Shown: piece by piece, positions 42,067 through 54,700 of the stretch
Numbering within the stretch: the first letter of the stretch is position 1
Layout: every line of letters begins with the position of its first letter
Origin: Paenibacillus apiarius
Lineage (GTDB): Bacteria > Bacillota > Bacilli > Paenibacillales > Paenibacillaceae
Assembly: GCF_017052585.1 (NCBI RefSeq)
Contig: NZ_JAFFHZ010000002.1
Coordinates: forward strand, 62,001-126,000
Length of the DNA stretch: 64,000 bases
Direction: 5' to 3'
Made by a program: the position numbers and the translations under genes
The notes under the pieces: generated by a model
Seen by the model: the letters and a program-made list of their open reading frames with translations, nothing else
The model's database searches: none
What the model was told of the DNA's origin: nothing

Positions 42067-43830
42067 TCAAGGTTGTTCGACAAGGGTTTTTCCAGACTGT
42101 CCATACATTCCTGCATAATAGCTTCCGTTCTCAAGCAAGCTGTGGTGGGTGCCTTGTTCCACAACGGTTCCTTGCTTCATGACAAATATCAAATCGGCGT
42201 TCTCGACCGTAGTAAGACGATGGGCAATCAAGATGGTCGTGCGTCCCTTCATGAGTTGATTCAAAGCTTGCTGAACCCAATATTCCGATTCGGCATCAAG
42301 GGCCGATGTCGCCTCATCGAGCAGCAAAATAGGAGCGTTCTTAAGCAATGCCCGGGCAATCGCAATCCGCTGCCGCTGCCCGCCTGACAAAGACGCCCCT
42401 CGTTCCCCCACTTGCGTCTGGTACTGCTCAGGCAACTCATGAATAAAATTGTGGGCATAAGCAGCCTGAGCCGCGGCAATCACTTCCTCCTGCGAAGCTT
42501 GCGGATTGCCGTAACGGATATTGTCTTCAATCGTTCCGCTGAACAAGAAGGCTTCCTGCGGCACGTAAGCAATTCGTTGACGAATCTCTTCCAAGGTATA
42601 ATGTCCGAACGGCTTGCCCTGAATTCGAATTTCGCCGCTGTCAATCGGATAAAAGCCGAGCAGCAATTTGATCAAGGTGCTCTTCCCGCTGCCGCTTGCA
42701 CCGACGATAGCCGCCACTTGCCCCGGTTGTACTTGCAAGGATACCTTGCATATGACCGGGCTTCCGGATGAATAAGAAAACTCAACGTCATCCAACTCTA
42801 CCATGGTCTCCGTCACACGGGCGCCGGTCTCGCTTCCAATTCGTTGCGGCTCCTCCTGCTCCTCCAGCATTTCTTGAATCCGCTGCGCTCCTGCCAATGA
42901 ATTTTGAATCAATGACATGGTTGTTCCAATATTCATGAAGGAATGCGTCAAATGAATTTGCAAGACGGCCAGGGCCGCAACAGCCCCCATGCCAATGATG
43001 CCATAGCTATACAACAAGCTGCCAATGACAATGATTCCGCAAAACGTTATGTAGCTTACAAAATGATTGACGGCTGCCAGCACGCCTTTTTTGTGGGCGA
43101 TGCGGCGGGAAAGCTGCGTCAGCTTCTCGTTCATGGCTCCATACTGAGCATATACCGGACTAATGTGGAACAATTTCACGAGCTGGATGCCCGCAATAAA
43201 GTCTGCAAATTTCTCTGTCAGTTTGGCTATAAAATGAAGTGATTGATCATACATCGCGCGAACGGTGCGCACAAAACGAGTGCTAATATAAAAGGAAACG
43301 AGCAAAATCAAAAGGGAAGCGCAAGCAAACTGCCAATGAGTGATAAACATCATAATGATGGATCCAACGCTAATCATGATATCCAGCAGCAGCGCAAAAA
43401 AGATTCCGCAATACGTCACTTCCAGGGTGGATACGTCGTTATTTATCCGCGACAGGAAATCTCCATTATGCGTCCGCTCCAAATGATCGGCCCGAAGCTT
43501 GCACAGCTTATGATAGAGACGTTCCCTGATGTCGACGATCGTCAGTTCCACGCTGCGTCGGAACAAGTAGGTGAATCCGGGCGAAATCAGGTTCAACAGC
43601 AAGATGGAGCCTCCCAAAATATATAGCGCCTGAAACATTAGGGAAGTATCTCTCGACCCTGCAAAATCTACCAAGCTCTGGACAACCAAGGTGAATGACA
43701 GGATAAATAAGGTGTTAACGAGCCCGCCTGCAATCATGCCAACATAATACTCAACCTTGCGTCGTGTGCTCATAAAGTCCATCATATACTTGATTTCTTT
43801 CACATAAGCTAACATCCCGGCGGTTTTCAC
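42067..43830 (-). CDS. pbtE: ABC exporter of the NRPS cluster (second)
   Basis: The 587-residue half-transporter has six membrane helices (about residues 30-310) and an ATPase domain (345-587) with Walker A IVGASGSGKST, signature SLSGGQRQR, Walker B ILLLDEATSALD and H-loop IAHR. GTG 43830 overlaps the stop of the upstream ABC gene by four bases (GTGA), with GGAGGTGG as ribosome site, so the two are made together and probably form a heterodimer. It is the last gene of the NRPS operon and presumably exports or detoxifies the lipopeptide. The symbol follows the paenibacterin cluster as I remember it and rests on position. Confidence 0.8.
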   Translation of the reverse strand: MKTAGMLAYVKEIKYMMDFMSTRRKVEYYVGMIAGGLVNTLFILSFTLVVQSLVDFAGSRDTSLMFQALYILGGSILLLNLISPGFTYLFRRSVELTIVDIRERLYHKLCKLRADHLERTHNGDFLSRINNDVSTLEVTYCGIFFALLLDIMISVGSIIMMFITHWQFACASLLILLVSFYISTRFVRTVRAMYDQSLHFIAKLTEKFADFIAGIQLVKLFHISPVYAQYGAMNEKLTQLSRRIAHKKGVLAAVNHFVSYITFCGIIVIGSLLYSYGIIGMGAVAALAVLQIHLTHSFMNIGTTMSLIQNSLAGAQRIQEMLEEQEEPQRIGSETGARVTETMVELDDVEFSYSSGSPVICKVSLQVQPGQVAAIVGASGSGKSTLIKLLLGFYPIDSGEIRIQGKPFGHYTLEEIRQRIAYVPQEAFLFSGTIEDNIRYGNPQASQEEVIAAAQAAYAHNFIHELPEQYQTQVGERGASLSGGQRQRIAIARALLKNAPILLLDEATSALDAESEYWVQQALNQLMKGRTTILIAHRLTTVENADLIFVMKQGTVVEQGTHHSLLENGSYYAGMYGQSGKTLVEQP

Positions 43831-45617
43831 GTATAGGCCACCTCCTTGCTTCCCGTTCGATCCGTTTCGAATTCTTGATAGTACAAGCGGGCATAAGAGC
43901 CCTTTTTCTCCAGCAGCTTCGCATGATCCCCTACCTCTTCGATCTGCCCGTCCTCCATGACCCAGATCTCATCCGCATTCTGAATGGTAGACAGCCGATG
44001 CGCAATGACGATGGTCGTTCTGTCCTTCATAAGAACGTTCAACGCTTCCTGAACCAGTGATTCCGACTCCGTGTCCAATGCGGAAGTGGGCTCGTCCAAC
44101 AGCAGGATGGGCGCATCCTTGAGCAGTGCGCGCGCAATGGTGATACGCTGTCGCTGTCCGCCGGACAGCAGCGCTCCCCGTTCCCCCACGTCGGTCTGAT
44201 ATCCTTCCGGCAGCTCCATAATAAAGGAGTGCGCGTTGGCTGATTTTGCAGCTTCGATCACTTCATCCATCGAGGCATTCTCCCGCCCGTAAGCAATATT
44301 ATCTGCAATCGTTCCGCTGAACAAATAGGAATCTTGGGTAACGACGGACAAATGGGAACGCAGCTCCTTCGGATTGCAGTCGCGGATTGATTGGCCAAAT
44401 ACCTCTATCTTCCCGCCATCAGCCTGCAGCGGATAAAATCCGCAGAGCAGTTTTATTACGGTGCTCTTCCCCCCGCCACTGGCTCCAACCAACGCTACAG
44501 TCTGCCCTTCCGCTACCGTGAAGCTCAAATTGCGCAACAGAGGGGAACCGCTATTCTCGTATGCGAAATTGACGTTGTGAAACGCAATGGGAGGCTGAGC
44601 TGTTCTGACTATGCAATGTCCTTCTTCATTCTCGATGGGTTCATTCATAATCTGGGCCGCTCGTTTTAAAGCACCGGTCATCTCGAACGTGTTCGTAATG
44701 AGCGTCGGGATGCTCTGCAATGGCTCCAAACACAAATTCAGCAAGTAAAGAAAGGCAATCAGTTCTCCCGTGCTGAACAATCCTTTCGATATCAAATAAC
44801 TTCCGTATAGGATTGCGAATACGACGGGACTTATCATGAGCGTGAACAGCACGGGAGTGACTATTGCCTCGCGTTTATTTACGGCCAACCTCTTTTTCAG
44901 CGTCAGCAGAAGCAGGGATTGATACGATCGGAACAGGATTCCCTGCAGCAAATAGCTTTTGACCAGCGGCATGCCGCTCAATGTATCCTGTAAAATGACA
45001 TTCATCTGGCCCATGTTTTCCTGTGCTTCTTCCGTGAGACGCTGCAGCTGCTTGCCTACCCATTGCGAGACGAGCAAGGAAACGGGAACAAGCAACAGGC
45101 TGAACAGCACAAGCTCCCATCGGATCCACAGCAAATAGCCAAAGCAGCCAATAAAAAGCAGGGGATGATAAAACCATTCCGCCACATCGCGAATCATAAA
45201 TTGATTGATGATCTGGAGGTCATTGGTTACCCTTGACACCATATCGCCCGAGTGTTGCTTTTCCAAATAATGAACAGGCAATTTGCCGATGCGCTTCATC
45301 ATCTGGTTGCGAAGATCCCTCATGGTTTGAGCGCTGCTTTTTTCGATACCGTACACCATGAAATATTTCGCGGGAACTCCAATTGCAATGACGATAAATA
45401 TGGTATATACAATGCGGGTGACCAACTGCCCATCCCCGTTGCCGGCATTGGTCGTTAATTGTTCGATTAAGCTGCCGGTCCATATTTCAATAATCGCGGC
45501 CGCAACGGCAGAGATGATTCCGACGATCATCCAGCCCATATGGGGTTTCACGAATGACGATAACCAGCGGGCTGATTTCCATAGGGTCAACGCATCTTTT
45601 CGTTTTCGGAGTACCAC
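43827..45617 (-). CDS. pbtD: ABC exporter of the NRPS cluster (first)
   Basis: The 596-residue exporter-fold half-transporter has membrane domain about residues 25-315. Its ATPase domain (350-580) carries Walker A LVGASGGGKST, signature LLSGGQRQR, Walker B ILLLDEPTSALD and H-loop IAHR. Start GTG 45617 lies eight bases after GGGGAG; an ATG at 45621 is in another frame. It lies 138 bases behind the NRPS with a candidate promoter between, so it may be partly independent of the synthetase transcript. The likely role is lipopeptide export or self-protection, together with the coupled partner. The symbol is by analogy to the paenibacterin cluster. Confidence 0.8.
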   Translation of the reverse strand: MVLRKRKDALTLWKSARWLSSFVKPHMGWMIVGIISAVAAAIIEIWTGSLIEQLTTNAGNGDGQLVTRIVYTIFIVIAIGVPAKYFMVYGIEKSSAQTMRDLRNQMMKRIGKLPVHYLEKQHSGDMVSRVTNDLQIINQFMIRDVAEWFYHPLLFIGCFGYLLWIRWELVLFSLLLVPVSLLVSQWVGKQLQRLTEEAQENMGQMNVILQDTLSGMPLVKSYLLQGILFRSYQSLLLLTLKKRLAVNKREAIVTPVLFTLMISPVVFAILYGSYLISKGLFSTGELIAFLYLLNLCLEPLQSIPTLITNTFEMTGALKRAAQIMNEPIENEEGHCIVRTAQPPIAFHNVNFAYENSGSPLLRNLSFTVAEGQTVALVGASGGGKSTVIKLLCGFYPLQADGGKIEVFGQSIRDCNPKELRSHLSVVTQDSYLFSGTIADNIAYGRENASMDEVIEAAKSANAHSFIMELPEGYQTDVGERGALLSGGQRQRITIARALLKDAPILLLDEPTSALDTESESLVQEALNVLMKDRTTIVIAHRLSTIQNADEIWVMEDGQIEEVGDHAKLLEKKGSYARLYYQEFETDRTGSKEVAYT

Positions 45618-45665
45618 TCATTTGTCTCCCCTTTAAACCATAGTCGTGACGGAACTCCCCAACGA

Positions 45666-45704
45666 ACCGCCTGCATCATCAACATGCGCAGGTGTGCAGG
45701 CGGT
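45666..45704. repeat. Hairpin between NRPS and ABC genes
   Basis: ACCGCCTGCA and TGCAGGCGGT form a perfect ten-pair stem with a 19-base loop. No T run follows, so it is a leader or processing stem rather than a terminator. Confidence 0.45.
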
Positions 45705-45721
45705 ATATGAGGATGACATGT

Positions 45722-45749
45722 ATTATAGGTTACGTGTTACAAGCAACAA
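45722..45749 (-). promoter_or_regulatory. Candidate promoter of the ABC exporter pair
   Basis: On the minus strand TTGTTG (45749-45744), 16-base spacer, TATAAT (45727-45722), directly after the NRPS stop codon. Confidence 0.5.
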
Positions 45750-45755
45750 TCGCTG

Positions 45756-48700
45756 CTATCGCGACAGCACCTCGTGGACGCCGCGCGTTTGCTCGATGAT
45801 TTGATGGACGACCGCTTGAATCACTTTCACGTTTTGCTCTATGAATCCAGGAAGCAGCACATCCTCATGGACACCAATGAGTCGATGCTCGCAATAGGCT
45901 TGCCGGGTTGCCCCATCCCATAACGCAGAAGTGACATTATCCGGTCTGTCTGCATCGGAATCCTCCGCAATTAATGCATGAATATTCGCCTCAACCGCGC
46001 CCGTATTCACGAGCTGAGATCCGTACGTCCAGTACGCGCGCATCTTATGCTTGACCCGTTCGCGAATCAGAGGATTGCTGAGCAGCTGCATCTCCTGTTC
46101 ACCCACCGCTTCAAGCATTTGATCGATATCGCTTTCGAACTCGTCCACCGTTTGAGCGGCCAGCTTCCGCGAGGAGTCGAGCATAATAATATCCGATACG
46201 CGGTACCCTCTCTTTTCCATTGCTTTGGCAATTTCGAATGTCAGATTGCCTCCCAACGAATATCCGAGCAGCACATAAGGGGACTGAGACTGAATGGCGA
46301 CGGCCGCGTCCACATACCGGTCCAGCATATCCTCATAAGATTCGGCATCATCAATGAAATCAATTCCGTATAGGATGCAGCTGTTTTCCATTTGCTTCGC
46401 CAGCTCCAAGTAACTTAACCCATACCCGAAGCCGGGAGGCAAGCAAAATACGTTTACAAGACCATTTTCATTTAATTTCGTGAACTGGCTGCTGCTTTTC
46501 TCCTCGTACTCGGCTTTTACGATCTCATAGGCCATCGCTTCCACTGTCGGGCGCTGAAACACGTTATGGAGAGCGATTTCCGCGCCCAATTCGATGTAGA
46601 TTCGGTGTATCAGCTGCATCAAGCTAATCGAGTGTCCGCCCAACTCAAAGAAATTGTCATGAACGCCGATTTTCTCGAGGCCCAGCACCTCCTGCCAGAT
46701 CTGTGCCAACTGAGCTTCCTGCTTCGTGCGCGGAGCCACATATTCCGTCCCTGTCATCAAGTGATCCTCAGGCGCAGGCAGCGCCTTGCGGTCTACCTTA
46801 CCGTTAGGTGTCAGAGGCATCCGATCCAGTTGAACGAAGTGCAGCGGAATCATGTACCCTGGAAGATCTTGCGCCAGGATGCCTCTCAGCTCGTTGGCCG
46901 GCAGCGGTCGCTCCGCCACGTAGTAGGCGCATAACCGCTTCTCTCCACTGTCGGATTCCCGGGCCAACACGGTCGCCTCCTGAATGGGCTGCACTTTCAA
47001 TAAATGCGTTTCTATCTCGCCGAGCTCAATCCGGTAGCCGCGTATTTTCACCTGATCGTCAAGCCGCCCCACGTACTCGATGGTCCCATCCGGCAGCCAT
47101 CTTGCCAGGTCGCCCGTCCGGTACATCCGCTCCCTCGGCGCGAATGGATTGTCGACGAACTTCGCTGCCGTCAATTCGGGACGGTTCAAGTAGCCTCGGG
47201 CCAGTCCGTCTCCTGCTATGCACAGCTCCCCAGCCACTCCGATCGGCTGCAGATCGTTCTGAGCATTGACGATATAAATGGTCGTGTTGCTGATCGGGCG
47301 TCCGATCGGAACGGTCACGGCATCCTCTGCCACTTCATTCACATCGTGGCATGTGGCAAATACCGTGCTCTCCGTCGGCCCGTACACATGCTTGATTTTG
47401 CCCGGTCCTAGCTGATGGAACGCTTTGCGGACGTGAGAGATGGATACGCGCTCCCCGCCGAACAAAATGGTGCGGATATGGCGCAAGCAGTCTGCCTTCA
47501 TATCGATGAGGATGTTGAAGAACGCCGTTGTGATGAACATTACCGAAATGCGCTCGCGTTCGATCAGGCCTGCCAACTTTCCTACCTCCAACAGCGTCTC
47601 TTGCGGAATGAGGACCAGCTTGGCTCCATTTAACAAAGCACCGTATATATCAAAGGTCGATCCGTCGAAAGCATAATTCGATAGCTGCAGCACGTTGTCC
47701 CGTTCGCTAAAGTCAATGTAGCTCGTACCTTGCACGACCCGCACGATGTTGCGGTGAGTCGTCAAATTCCCTTTTGGCTTGCCTGTCGTTCCCGACGTAT
47801 AAATGACATAGGCCAAGTCGGCAGGACCGTTATTCTGTTCCAGATTCGAATCGTCCGCACTATAAGAGCACTCGTCATCCAACAGGACGAACGAGGCTTG
47901 CACCGGGATTCTCGACTGCAGTTTATGTTGCGTCAGGATGATTTTGGCCCCGGAGTCCTCCAGCATGTAACGGACGCGCTCTTCCGGATATTCGGGGTCG
48001 ATCGGCACGTACGCTCCTCCGGCCTTTAGAATCGCCAGAATTCCAACTATCATTTCCAGAGAACGTTCAGCCATAAGACCTACCAAGCGATCGGCTTGCA
48101 CTCCCTTGGTTCGAAAAGTCCTTGCCAATCGGTTCGCCCGCCCGTTCAATTCGCGGTACGTCAACCGCTCGTCCCCGTACGCAATTGCCGCCGCGTCAGG
48201 AGTCCGTTCAACCTGCTCCTCGAATAGGTGCTGAATCGTCTTCTCGCGCGGATATTTCGTCTCCGTGTCATTGAACACCCCGATCATCTCTTTTCTTTCT
48301 TGTGCGGTCATCATGTTCAATGATGAAAGTGGCACGCGGGGGTCATGTGCAATTGATTTAAGCAACTGCTTGAAATGCAGCGTCATCCGCTCCACGGTAT
48401 TGCGTTTGTACAAAGCGGTTGCATACACCATGCTGCATAGGATGCCTTCTTCCCCTTCCTCGGCATGGAAAGTCAGGTCGAACTTCGCCGTTATATGTTC
48501 ATTCGGATATGATTTTAATTGGAGGCCTTCGATTTCGATGTCCCCCTGCTCTGTATTCTCGAGACTGAACATCGTATCGAACAGTGGATTCCGGCTTAAG
48601 TCCCGCGATACGCGCACCTTTTCTACCAGATCCTCGAATGGATAGTCCTGATTCTCGAAGGCGCCCAAGGTTGTTTCTTTCACTTCCTCCAGGTACGACA

Positions 48701-51700
48701 CAAATGCCTTCTCGCTTGCGGGATAATTGCGAGTCGCCAATGTGTTGACGAACATCCCGATGAGCGGCTCGAGATCGCCATGGCTTCTGCCCGCAATCGG
48801 CGTCCCCACGATGATGTCTTCCTGTCCCGTATACTTATGCAGCAGCGCAGTGTAGGCTGCCAGCAGCACCATGTACAAGGTGGAACCCGAGTCTGACGCC
48901 AGTCGGCGCAATTGTTCGCTCAGATACGGATCGATCGTGAATAACACGGCGTCTCCATCAAATTTTTGAACAGCGGGGCGCACATAATCAGTCGGCAGCT
49001 CCAGCACCGGCAATTCTCCTTGTAAACGCTCCAGCCAGTACGCTTCCTGACGCCGCAACTGCCCGCTGCGATCTTCAGATTGCTGCCATACTGCATAATC
49101 CTTATACTGAATGCGGAGCGGCTGCAAATCCTCGCCCGCATAGAGCCGGGCGAACTCATCCACCAATATCCCCATCGTAACGCCATCTGAAATGATATGA
49201 TGCATATCGAACATCAGAATATGCCGCTCTCGCTCTATTTCGATAAGTCCTACCCGCAATAGAGGCGGCAGCTTCAGATCGAAGCTGCGGATAAAGCGCT
49301 GTACGATCTTCTCTGCTTCTCCTTCGTCCGCCTGCGCGTACTCCACTGTCAAGCCTGTATCCCGATATATCCGCTGGACCGGTTCTCCGTTCACCATCTC
49401 GAAGCCGGTGCGCAGCGCCTCGTGCCGCGCAATCAGCTGCTGGAAAGCCCCCTCGAATCTAGTGCGTTCCAGCGGTCCTTCGAGGGTGAGAACTCCCGGC
49501 ATGTTGTAGCTCAGCTCGGCCCCTTCCAATTGGCTCACGATATACAGTCGTTTCTGGGCCGAAGACAACGGGTAGACATCTCTTTCCTCAGCCAGCGGGA
49601 TCACGGCATATTCCTGCTTTTTCATCCCGGCTATCATTTCGGCCAGCTCCTCAATTGTCGGGTACCTGAACACATCCCGCAGTGGCAGATTGATGTGCAT
49701 TTCCTTGAACACCTTGCTGGCCAAGGTCGTCGCGCGCAAGGAGTGTCCGCCCAAATCGAAGAAATTATCCTTCACGCTAACGTCCGTCAGACCCAGCACC
49801 TCTTGCCAGATTCGGGCCAGCTGCGCTTCCAGCGGCGTGCGCGGAGCTACGAATTCCGCTCCGGTATGCGCGCTTCCTTCCGGAGCCGGCAACGCTTTGC
49901 GGTCGATTTTGCCGTTCGGCGTCAACGGCAGCCGCTCCAGCTGGACGAAATACGATGGGATCATATACCCGGGAAGTTCTGCGGCCAATGCTCTCCGCAG
50001 CTCGCTCACCGTCAGCTCGCGTTCGGCGACGAAGTACGCGCACAATGATTTCTGCCCGCTAACGTCTTCCCGCGCGACGACAACCGTTTCACGGATGAAC
50101 GGCGTTTTTAGCAGTTGGGACTCCACCTCCCCGATCTCGATCCGGTAGCCCCGGATCTTCACTTGATGATCGATCCGCCCCAAATATTCGACGTTGCCGT
50201 CCGGGAGCCACCGAGCCAAGTCGCCTGTCCGGTACATTCGCTCGCCCGGAGCGAACGGATTGTCGACGAATTTCTCCGCCGTCAGGTCCGGCCGCTTCCA
50301 ATACCCCCGGCCTACGCAAGGTCCGCCGATATACAGCTCGCCCGTTATCCCCACCGGCAGCAAAGAATGGTGTTCGTCCAGAATGTACATCGTCACGCCC
50401 GGCAGAGGTTTGCCGATTGGCACCGTCCGCAGCCCTTCCGTGCTCGCCTGCTCGAAGTAGCAGGCATCGATGGTCGTCTCCGTTACCCCGTAGCTGTTGA
50501 TGATCCTCATGTGCGAACCGAATCGTTCCAGCAGCTTCTGGAATTCTTCCTTCGGGCAATGATCCGCCCCCACGACTGCCAGCTTCATGCTGCTGATGTC
50601 CAGCTTGTTCTCGTATACATATTCCATCAGCGGAATGGCGAGCGACGGAGTGACATCGAACATCTGAATCCGATGCTTGCGAATAAGCTCATAAATTTCA
50701 GCCGGGTTCGCCCTCGAATCCTCCGGACATAGAATAAGTTCTCCCCCATGCAGCAGCGCGCGGATCAGGTCTCCCGAGAAGACGTCGAATGAAAAGCTCG
50801 CCCATTGCATCCAGCGCATGCTCTCTTCCTGCAAGCCGTATTCGCGATCCCACGCGGCCGCCAAGACTGCCATCTGTCTGTGCTCGATCATGACCCCTTT
50901 CGGCTTGCCTGTCGTTCCCGAGGTATAGATGACATAGCTCAGATGCTCCGGCTGATTCACCGGCTCCAGATTGGAACCGTCTGCGTCGTAGAACGCTTCT
51001 TCATCCAGCATGATCCTTCTGCCGGAGAATGCGGCCCGCGCTTGCAGATGACGCTGGGCCAGCAGCACTTGCGCGTTCGAATCGTCCAGCATATAGTGAA
51101 TCCGGTCCTCTGGATACTGCGGATCGATCGGCACATAGGCGCCGCCGGATTTCAAGATGGCCATAATGCCCACGATCATCTCCAGCGAGCGATCGGCCAT
51201 GATGCCCACCAGCTGTTCGGGCTTCACGCCCTCCGCCCGCAGCGTGCGCGCCAGACCGTTCGCCCGTTCGTTCAGCTCCCGGTACGTCAGCTGCTTGTCC
51301 TCATGCACGACCGCAATCCGATCCGGTGTGCGCTCCACCTGCTCCTCGAACAGTTCCGGCACCGTGTTCTGCTGCGAACGCCCTGCCTCCGCATCGTTGA
51401 ACACGTGCCGAATCTGCTCCTCTTCCTCTTCCGTGAGCATGCGGAGCGAGGCCAGCCGCGCCTCCGGCTCGTGCGCAACGGCTTCAAGCAGCCGCCCGAA
51501 ATGCTTCGCCATTCGTTCTATCGATTCCGGTCGGTATAACGCGGTGGCGTATTCCAGACTGCACGTCATCCCTTCCGCGCCTTCCGCCACGTCCAGGCTC
51601 AGGTCGAATTTCGCCACTTTGTATTCAGCCGGGTACGGCTTCAAGCGAAGCCCTGCGAGCTCGAAATCCTTGTCGTCCATATTCTGCAAAGCAAACATCG

Positions 51701-54700
51701 TATCGAACAGCGGATTGCGGCTCAAATCTCGCGTGACCTGCAGCTTTTCCACCAGTTCCTCGAACGGGTAATCCTGATTCTCGAAGGCCCCCAAGCTCGT
51801 TTCTTTCACTTCCTCCAAGTATTCCAGGAACGTCTTCGAGCCGGACGGATAACTCCGGATCGCCAGCGTATTGACGAACATGCCGATAAGCGGCTGCAAA
51901 TCGCCGTGCGTTCTGCCCGCGTTCGGCGTCCCCACGATTATGTCTTCCTGGCCTGTATACTTATGAAGCAGAATCGTATAGGCAGCAAGCAGCACCATGT
52001 ACAAGGTCGTTCCGCTCTCGGCCGCGACCCCGCGCAGCGCTTCGCTGAGCCCGGGATCGATCGCGAATTCGAAGGTATCCCCTTCATAGCTCTGGACGGA
52101 AGGACGCGCATAATCCGCCGGCAGCTCCAGCACGGGAAGCTCTCCGCCAAACGCCTGCAGCCAATAACTCTCCTGCCGCTTCATGAGCTCCTGCTGCGGC
52201 TCGGACTGCTGCCATGCGGCATAATCCTTGTACTGAATGCGCAGCGGCGGCAGTTCCTCGCCGCCGTACAAGCGGACGAATTCCTCCACCACAATTCCCA
52301 TCGACACGCCGTCGGAGATAATATGATGCATGTCGTACATCAGAATATGCCGATCCTGGCTCAGCTCGATCAGCCCCACTCGCAGAAGCGGCGGCTTCTC
52401 CAGATCGAACGGGCGAATAAAGGAACGGACGGCGGCATCGGCTTCTTCTTCGCTCGCCTGCATCATCTCCACTGCGAAATTCACTTCGCGGCATACACGC
52501 TGCACCGGCTCGCCATTCACCATTTCAAAGCCGGTGCGCAGCGTTTCGTGGCGCCCAATCAAGCTGCGGAACGCCTCCTCGAATCGGCTCCGGTCGACCT
52601 CTCCTTCGAGGAGCATCACCCCCGGCATGTTGTAGCTCTCCTCCGCGCCTTCCAGCTGATGCAAAATGTACAGCCGCTTTTGCGCCGAAGATACCGGGTA
52701 CCAATCCCTTTCATCCAGCAGCGGAATCTGTCTGTATTCCTGCCGTTCCATCCCGTCAATGAAACGCGCCAGCTCTTCAATCGTAGGATGGCGGAAGATG
52801 TCCCGCAGCAGCAGGCTGACATTCATCTCCTTATGCAGCTTCCCGGCGAGCGTCGTCGCACGCAAAGAGTGTCCGCCAATCTCGAAGAAACTGTCCTTCA
52901 CGCTGACCTTCTCGAGTCCGAGCACCTCTTGCCACAGTTGCGCCAGCTTGGACTCCAGCGGCGTCCGCGGCGCGACATGCTCTTTTCCGGTCATGATGAG
53001 TCCTTCCGGCTCCGGCAACGCTCTGCGATCGACCTTTCCGTTCGGCGTCAGCGGCATCTGATCGACCTGCACAAAGTGTGTCGGGATCATATAGGCCGGC
53101 AGTTCTTGCGACAGCGCTGCCCGCAGATCACCGGCCATCAGCTCTGCATGCGCTGTATAGTACGCGCACAACATCTTCTGGCCGCTTTCGTCTGGCCGCG
53201 CGATTACGACTGCGTCGAGCACAGATTCCACTTTCAACAGATGCGCTTCTACCTCGCCAAGCTCAATCCGGTAACCGCGAATTTTCACTTGATCATCGAT
53301 TCGTCCCACGAATTCGAGCGTTCCATCCGGCAGCCATCTCGCCAGATCGCCTGTGCGGTAGAGCCGCGTTCCCGGCACGAAGGGGCTGTCCACGAACTTC
53401 TCCGCCGTCAGCTCCGGACGATTCCAGTACCCTTGGGCCAGTCCGTCTCCTCCGGCGTGCAACTCGCCGACCACGCCGACCGGAAGCAGCTTGCCTGCGC
53501 GATCCAGCACGTACACTTTCGTATTGGCGATCGGGCGTCCGATCGGAATGGAGAGCCGCTCCGTATCGGCGGCCGAAATCTCGTGGCAGCAGGTGAAGGT
53601 CGTATTTTCCGTCGGACCATACCCGTTCACCAGACGAATGTCCGGATACCGCTCCAGAACTTTTTTGGCATGGGTCTTCGAGACGACGTCTCCTCCCACC
53701 AATAATTGCTGGACTCCTTGCAAGGCTTGGAGTTGATTCTCGACCATCACATGGAAGAGTCCCGCCGTTAACCACAGGATCGTCACTTGATGCTGCTCAA
53801 TGGCCTCTGTCCATTCAGTCAACGATACATTCCCCGGAGGCAAAATGGCCAGCGCAGCTCCATTCAGCAAGCTGCCCCAAATCTCGAACGTTGCCGCATC
53901 GAACGATATCGTCGAGCCCTGCAGAAATACGTCCTTGCTGCTAATGTCCACATAATTGGCAGCGGCAACGAGCCGTACCACCCCTCGATGCGTGACGCAG
54001 ACTCCTTTCGGAATTCCCGTCGATCCGGACGTATAGATAATGTAGGCCACATCGTCCGCGGTCCCTGCCGCATCCGTCAAGTTCGGCCAGCTTCCTTCCA
54101 GAGCCGTCTCGGCCGCTGCATCGAGCAGGACGGAATCGATGCTGTTCGGCATGCTGGTCTGCAGATGCGCCTGCGTGAGCAGCACGCTGATTGCTGTATC
54201 TTCCAGCATGGCGTTAATCCGTTCCTCCGGATAGGAAGGATCGATTGGAACGTATGCCCCGCCTGCTTTGAGGATTCCCAGCAGTCCGATCACCATCTCC
54301 AGGGATCTCTCTGCGCTGATGCCAACCAATGTGCCTCGTGCTACACCTCGCTCCCGCAGGAGATGGGCAATGCGATTGGCAGCGGCATTCAGCTCTGCAT
54401 AGGTCAACCGTTTGTCCTCGAATAGCGCCGCCACCGCATCCGGCATTCGTTCCGCCTGCTCCTCGAACAGCTGGTGGATTGTCTTCTGACGCGGATATTC
54501 CGCTGCTGTATCGTTCAGAATGGCAAGCAGATGATGCTGCTCGTGCTCGGACAGAAGCTCCACTTTTCCGATTTCAAGCTCCGGTTGAAACAATACGACC
54601 GACAGCAGGCGGAAGAGGTGTTCGATCATCGATTCGACATAGTCCGGACGGTATCGATTCTCATCAAAGCTCATGCGTAATTGGATGCGGTCATTTACGA

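Noticed and set aside
51906-53705. 599-codon open frame on the plus strand and many other long plus-strand frames inside 45.7-64 kb
   Set aside because: They are antisense shadows of high-GC NRPS codons. They contain His/Arg/Leu-rich nonsense, have no ribosome sites and repeat with each module.
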